NCBI GenBank assembly: GCA_028023455.1 | Contig: JAQFVV010000012.1 | Span: forward strand, 15,082,364-15,146,363 | Reading direction: 5' to 3' | Source: Epiperipatus broadwayi | Taxonomy: Eukaryota; Onychophora; Udeonychophora; Euonychophora; Peripatidae | DNA length: 64,000 nt | Shown: piece by piece, positions 59,114 through 64,000 of the stretch | Layout of the letters: each line of letters starts with the position of its first letter | How positions within the stretch are numbered: the stretch's first letter is position 1 | The notes under the pieces: model-generated | What the model was told of the DNA's origin: nothing | The model's database searches: none | What the model saw: the letters and a program-made list of their open reading frames with translations, nothing else | Position numbers and translations under genes: made by a program

Positions 59114-60406
59114 TTACTTATAGAATATATTAATTTTGGCTTATATACTATCAATTCTTCTTTCCAATTTATTTCTAAAATTAAAAACATTCAACTTATG
59201 AATACATCCACTATGGCTACTATGGATGTGAAAGAATTATATGGATCTATTAATAGAAAATTATCCATTCAAATAGTGCATGAAAAACTTTTGAGGACAC
59301 ATTGCCCTTCTGATAGAGTTAAATTTATTGTTGCTTTTCTTTCTTGGCTTGATTTGCACATTTTTACAATCTTTGAAAACAAGTGGTATACTATGAAAGA
59401 TGAATGGCCAATGGGCTTACCTGTCAGTGGCATTTTATCTAATGTCTATTTAAATGAATTTGAGAGCTCTATAATACCGAAATATTACAATTCCACTCTT
59501 GATTTTACATATATTTGGTATATGGATGATATATTTATTATTTCCTCTATGGATAATATTTTACATATACGAGAAGAACTTCAAAGTTTATCTAATTTAT
59601 CACTTAGCATTGTATATGAAAATAACAATAAAGAAATCAAATATCTTGACCTTTCATTATCAAGAAATAATAACTGTATAGATTACAAGATGATAATTAA
59701 GCCTTTTGAAATTAGAAGCTGTATTCACCCTAAATCTAACTCACCTGCATCACATAAATTTGCTGGTTTAAATTCTTTCTTATTTAGAAATTTGCATCTT
59801 TGTAAATATGAAGCAGACAGAAAAGAAAATCTGAATAATTTTATTAAAGATTTGATGAAAGCAGGTTTTAAACTTTGGTCTATTAAAAATTATATTTCTA
59901 AATTCCATAATAAAATAAATAGTGTTGTACCATGTGTTCAACTTCCTAGAATTACTATTCCTTACATTTCCAAAATATCTAACAAATTAACTAAAGCATT
60001 ATTCAATAAGTTTAAAATTGGATTTAGAACTCCTCCTAATTCTAATAGATTGATCAACAACTCAAAAGATCATATTGATCATTCATTCACCCCACATGTA
60101 GTTTATTCCATTTCATGTCCTCAAGAAAAATGTCTTGCTGTATATTATGGTGAAACTAAAGCTACTGTTAATACTAGGCTTGCTCAACACATGTACACTT
60201 ACAAGAGAGCTCAGAAGAACAACAATATATCTTCTGTATTTTTGAAGCATTCCATGAAATCTGGACACAATTTTATTCCTTCCAATCCTGTAATTTTATG
60301 CACTGAATCAAATGATCATAAGAGGAAAATAAAAGAAGCATTCTATATTAATGCTATAAATAGAAAAGACACTTGCTTTGATATATCGAAGAAATGGTCC
60401 ACGTAA
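59075..60406 (+). CDS. PLE3 reverse transcriptase-GIY-YIG endonuclease, 5'-truncated
   Basis: A 443-codon open frame. The first 14 residues are antisense of the left arm and start with TTG, so the genuine protein enters at about residue 15. RT motif A is TMATMDVKELYGS (Asp51), motif B PMGLPVSGILSN (112-123), motif C YMDD (149-152), then YLDLSLSR (190-197). Next come the thumb, a linker with PYISKIS and the endonuclease: HVVYSISCPQEKC, YYG (357-359, usually YIG), R368, H372, E421. Usual PLE proteins are longer; the N-terminus and RT fingers are missing. No stop or frameshift interrupts the frame, so the source copy was recent, but no promoter or start supports expression. Confidence 0.88.
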   Translation: MAIHLSWYTTCFQLLIEYINFGLYTINSSFQFISKIKNIQLMNTSTMATMDVKELYGSINRKLSIQIVHEKLLRTHCPSDRVKFIVAFLSWLDLHIFTIFENKWYTMKDEWPMGLPVSGILSNVYLNEFESSIIPKYYNSTLDFTYIWYMDDIFIISSMDNILHIREELQSLSNLSLSIVYENNNKEIKYLDLSLSRNNNCIDYKMIIKPFEIRSCIHPKSNSPASHKFAGLNSFLFRNLHLCKYEADRKENLNNFIKDLMKAGFKLWSIKNYISKFHNKINSVVPCVQLPRITIPYISKISNKLTKALFNKFKIGFRTPPNSNRLINNSKDHIDHSFTPHVVYSISCPQEKCLAVYYGETKATVNTRLAQHMYTYKRAQKNNNISSVFLKHSMKSGHNFIPSNPVILCTESNDHKRKIKEAFYINAINRKDTCFDISKKWST

Positions 60407-60458
60407 CACGTGCTAATTTTATATATCTTTGTATATATTTTATTATGTATTTTTAAGA

Positions 60459-60501
60459 AAACTATGATTATGAGGCATGGATCCTCGAAAACGTTTAGCT
60501 T
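60459..60501 (+). ncRNA. hammerhead-like motif in PLE3 3' region, right arm
   Basis: As in the left arm except that stem I begins AAACU, giving one mismatch against AGCUU. Stem II, GAAA and stem III are identical. It lies about 55 bases after the stop codon of the RT-endonuclease frame. Confidence 0.5.
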
Positions 60502-60599
60502 ATTTTTATTATATTTATTTATAACTTCTCTTTTTTAACTTCATTTTTAAGTTAATATTTTTTATTTATATTTTATGGGAAGTAATTTATTTTATAACA

Positions 60600-62470
60600 T
60601 ATATATATATACAAAACATGTCTTCCCATCATTCACTTCAAAAACTAACTTCCTTTTACATCAAAGGATGTTTTCATGAGATTGATGGCCTTAGATTCAA
60701 AAGAATTTATTATCAGTTTCTTTTAGTTTTCTTTTCAATTCACTTTTTTCATAAAGATAATCTCTGTGTTGACAAATATTTTATGATCTGTATTCAGTTG
60801 CTTTAACTCTTTCATTAAGATTTAATTTACTTTAATTTATATAAAATTTTATTACAACTGCAAAGGTATCTTATAAACAATCCCAGAAATACATTTGCAA
60901 TCAATCGACTGTTTTGGACCATTTAGTAATGAATTTAAATTCAGATTTTCTTCCAGGCCACTTTCATACCACCCAATAAAAAAATATTCTTATAAATCAA
61001 TTTACTAAATGATGACTTATAGGGCAAAGAAATAAATTCTTTATTTACACTATCAATTAAATATTTACTATTAACTGATTTATATATTTTTATTAAATAT
61101 TAACTACTAAACATCACATGATCATAAACTAGAAACTAGTCTGGGAATATTGAGTGAATAAGCAATAGAAAGGAATTTTATACAAAAACCTTCCTGCCTA
61201 CATTGATTACTCTGGCTTGCACTGAGTGGCATTATTGTATGGAGTTTTGCCTATGTAAATATAATATTCCTGATAAATTCATGATTATATTCTAAATCAA
61301 CATAGTCAAAAGCAAATTGACTCCTCTGAATATAACTATATTTTCAAAATTATGAAATCTTCTATTCCTGTAATAAAAATTCAATAAAAAGTTTCTTATG
61401 AGTAAAAGGTTGATAACTGATCATATTTCTTAAGTTTTTTACTTTAATAAAATGATTACAAAATAAAACATTATCAGGTACAAGTATCAACGATGGTACA
61501 GGTCGCTGGATGGCGCTGTTCCTACTCAAAAACAGTTAAATATACCACCTCTAAAAATTTCAATATATCAAATTCAAATGTGCCCCCCCCCCCCATAGTA
61601 AACTTAATATTAGAACCAAAAGCATTCAGTTCATCAAAAAATCCTTCAATTTATCTTTCTGTATAAAAAAAACAAAGAATCATCAACATACCTAACAAAT
61701 AATTTTAAAAACCAGAAAAATTATTAACAACATTACTCTCTAAAAACTCAATAAAACAGAGCACATTAAAGAAGAAATAACAACTAATAACCCATCCCTC
61801 TATACACACAGAATGCATAGAATCCTTTAATAACAATAGCAAATAATGAATAACCTTAATTTTATCTGCAGAAAAATATTCAAATTTCTTTAAAACATTT
61901 AAGAAACACATCAATACTTTTTTCCTATCAACTAACTGATACATGTTTTCAACATCTAAACTACCAAAAACACACTTCCAAAAACATTAATTTTTTCACA
62001 TGACTCAAACGAAAAAAATATTCAAAATTGACTTAAATCTATATAATTCTTAAAAAAACATTATCAACATCTCCTCGCCCTCCTAAAATCAAAATTTATC
62101 TTTATGAGATTTCAAATTGAAAACCTTAGAAACCAAAAATCACTTGGATAACAATTTAAATAAGATCTATCTAAAAAAAATTTATTTACGACAATTTTCA
62201 TAATTTCAATTAACTTAGATTTTATTTTCTTACCAGAATCAGAATTTAAAATAAAGACTTCTCATTATTTAATTCTAAAGAAACTTTATTTTTAAAATCA
62301 CTATTATTTAACAATCCAACATAAACAAAAGTCTCTACTCGAAAGAGAAAAATTTGTTTTTCCCCAAAGCAAATAGATTTTCTTAAGAAAAGATTGAAGG
62401 CCAATGATTTTACCCTATCAAAAAAGGACAAAAGTGGCTGTTTTGCATTATTAAATAAGTGATTTTAAGA
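60600..62470 (-). pseudogene. near-complete but decayed PLE1-family copy
   Basis: Read on the minus strand: an N-terminal segment (FDRVKSLAFNLF, 62431 down); RT motif A GSLDVENMYQLVDRKK (61965 down), which fits the Penelope type; YVDD at 61690-61679 after a frameshift; and FFDELNAFGSNIKFT. Thumb and linker follow: FISLPYKSSFSKLIYKN (about 61045), then LNLNSLLNGPK and SGIVYKIP (60940-60850). Endonuclease remnants are LNERVKATEYRS, ELKRKLKET and ESKAINLMKTSFDVKG (near 60670), matching EAINLFKSSFNIKGG of PLE1. Many frameshifts. A 175-bp repeat has inserted between thumb and linker. Plus-strand frames here are antisense shadows. Confidence 0.8.
61085..61260 (+). repeat. third copy of the 45.9-46.7 kb repeat, inserted in the PLE1 relic
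   Basis: CTACTAAACATCACATGATCA, then after an internal deletion CTAGAAACTAGTCTGGGAAT, ATTACTCTGGCTTGCACT and GAGTGGCATTATTGTATG. Unlike the other locus it is a single orientation, so it shows the monomer of that family. Confidence 0.7.
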
Positions 62471-64000
62471 ATAGTTTCTTTAGAATTACAGGGTTAGAGG
62501 AAGGGGGTATGCAAGCAATTTTATCTACTCGATTCATTATTTCTACAAAATAAGGAAATATAAACTTATTAAAATAAAAAAATCACTTTTTGAAATAAGA
62601 TTTGTCAATTATAATTTTCTAGTTAGTTTTTCTCTCAGGATTTGTTATGTCTTCTTAGGTTAAGTTTACATGATGCGTATTTCAAATCACCGTGCTGTGA
62701 TGTGAAAATGGAACAGATACTGTGATGGTTATTGGTATTTGTAAAATAATAATAATAAACATAAAGATCAATTTTTTTTATTGGCTTGTTATAAAAATAC
62801 TATCTTAAATTTACTGTATCCAACAAAATATATAAAAAAAATCCAAGATGTCTTCCTGTATTTTTATATCATTTGAAGTTCTTGTAGAGATACACACATG
62901 CAAAAACACAAAAAGGGAAATATGCTAATAAAATGCATAATATTGTATAAATGTGGATAAACTAGTTAAAATATAATCAGTTAAAGCAAAATTAGTGAAC
63001 ACAATAATGATAAAGCTAAATAGTGACAAATTTTTAATGTAATAATTTTATGTGTTGGTGCAAGTATGAATGTTTGTTTCTCTGATATATTTAAATTTAA
63101 AGGAATACCATTTTAAAATATTTAGATAGTTATTTTAAATCTGAAATAAAATCTCAATTATTGTGAGAATGGTAAATAAAATAAAAATCATTTATCTTAA
63201 TATCGGTAATATAAATATTTGTTCTAACATTGTGATTTGTATATTTGATTTCATTTAAATATGTTTTAAAATGTTATATGCATACTTCTCAACTAAAATG
63301 TCGAAATGGCAAATTTCAAAAGTTATCTGCTGTTACAGGTCAAACAAATACCAGTACTGTACTAAAAAAATTATTATCTAAACACTTGCATTTAGGTACT
63401 TTTAAAAAACCAGTTTTAAAATTAATGGATTTACTCTTTGAAACAATTTTATAAAAAATGGCTAAAATTAGAAATTTCATTTCTCAGAAAATATTAATAA
63501 TCCCCTTAGTATCTTTAAAAATAAAAAAAAAAAGGGTTTACAATGATAATGGATTGATTCAAAAGGTAAAATTTCATCATCATTTATTGTTCTATCTGGA
63601 TTAATTATTTTCACATTTCTGTGGTTTTATAATTAAAATGCCTAAGGTTTTAAATTTTTTTTTAAAGAAAAAACATTCTTAAAGATTTTGATAAAAATAA
63701 TTGGAACTCTTAAATACTTTAATAAATAATCCCTGCACACATAAGTAAGTTTATATAATAGAATTTATTTGAATAATAAATTATTTATATACATTTATCT
63801 ATTATAAATGTTCACATATGCACAAAATTCACTGGGGAAATTCTCTGTTAAAACCGCTGCTCTTCTATACATGTTGAATCTTCCACCAAATGCTTAATAA
63901 AACTGTGCTGTTTTTCTTATTCTTTTAATTTTTTTGCAACACTCATTCTCTTCTTTTAACAGGAAATTATGTATTAATATATAACAAATAGAAAACTTCA
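62471..64000. other. AT-rich DNA with one unassigned frame
   Basis: A 69-residue plus frame at 63245-63454 includes SQLKCRNGKFQKLSAVTGQT and LKKLLSKHLHLGTFKK, composition unlike the surrounding low-complexity frames, but I recognise no family and no splice sites are obvious. Nothing else found to the window end. Confidence 0.3.

Larger units (their letters stand above)
57930..60558. mobile_element. head-to-head inverted dimer of Penelope-like element PLE3
   Basis: Left arm 57930-59113 (minus) and right arm 59373-60558 (plus) are reverse complements of about 1.18 kb, with a 259-base spacer that is extra 5' RT sequence of the right copy. Both arms carry part of the RT, the GIY-YIG endonuclease and the 3' region with a hammerhead-like fold; 3' ends point outward. 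The arms are highly similar but differ by substitutions and frame-breaking small indels in the left arm. Confidence 0.85.

Noticed and set aside
60618-60806. 62-residue plus frame, with a superficial likeness to a UCH-type GCLFELDGL motif (GCFHEIDGLRF)
   Set aside because: It is antisense to the PLE1 endonuclease relic and on the opposite strand from the BAP1 exon.

Overview
The window is A+T-rich animal DNA (roughly three quarters A+T by eye, not counted). The one host gene I can name is the last coding exon of a BAP1-type ubiquitin hydrolase (54403-54603, minus). Its splice acceptor, together with Penelope-like, RTE, Ty3/gypsy, piggyBac and hAT elements, points to an invertebrate metazoan. 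I cannot name the species. No bacterial features, CRISPR array or rRNA were seen.

Layout. 0-5 kb: AT-rich DNA with a 470-bp palindrome and one weak exon candidate. 5.2-6.8 kb: a hammerhead-bearing retrozyme-like repeat, then a near-perfect head-to-head palindrome of a Penelope-like element (PLE1) with two identical GIY-YIG endonuclease segments, bracketed by (TA)n hairpins. 7-18 kb: mostly featureless, with a GC-skew switch near 10.88 kb and two foldback repeats. 18.9-20.6 kb: an island of higher GC. 22-35.2 kb: two copies of one repeat. The second copy is split by three insertions, one carrying a decayed piggyBac transposase; a decayed RTE LINE lies between the copies. 36.7-38.3 kb: a second head-to-head PLE palindrome (PLE2). 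39.3-43.2 kb: a PLE1 relic, direct and inverted repeats, and a 1.24-kb non-autonomous hAT element. 43.7-44.7 kb: inverted plus tandem retrozyme-like repeats with hammerhead motifs. 45.9-46.7 kb: another palindrome. 48.5-53.4 kb: a decayed Ty3/gypsy LTR element. 54.4 kb: the BAP1 exon. 57.9-60.6 kb: a third head-to-head PLE (PLE3), one arm keeping a 443-codon RT-endonuclease frame. 60.6-62.5 kb: a decayed minus-strand PLE1-family copy with recognisable RT, linker and endonuclease.

How the parts relate. All three PLE families have a hammerhead-like fold in the 3' region: stem I, CUGAUGA-like core, stem II hairpin, GAAA, very short stem III, stem I'. The small non-coding repeats at 5.2 and 43.7-44.7 kb carry the same fold with a much better core, plus a tRNA-like B box. 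They look like animal retrozymes, small non-autonomous retroelements that make circular RNA and are thought to borrow PLE machinery. One retrozyme family and its possible PLE helpers in the same 64 kb, with every multi-arm PLE joined 5' to 5', is the most interesting feature of the window.
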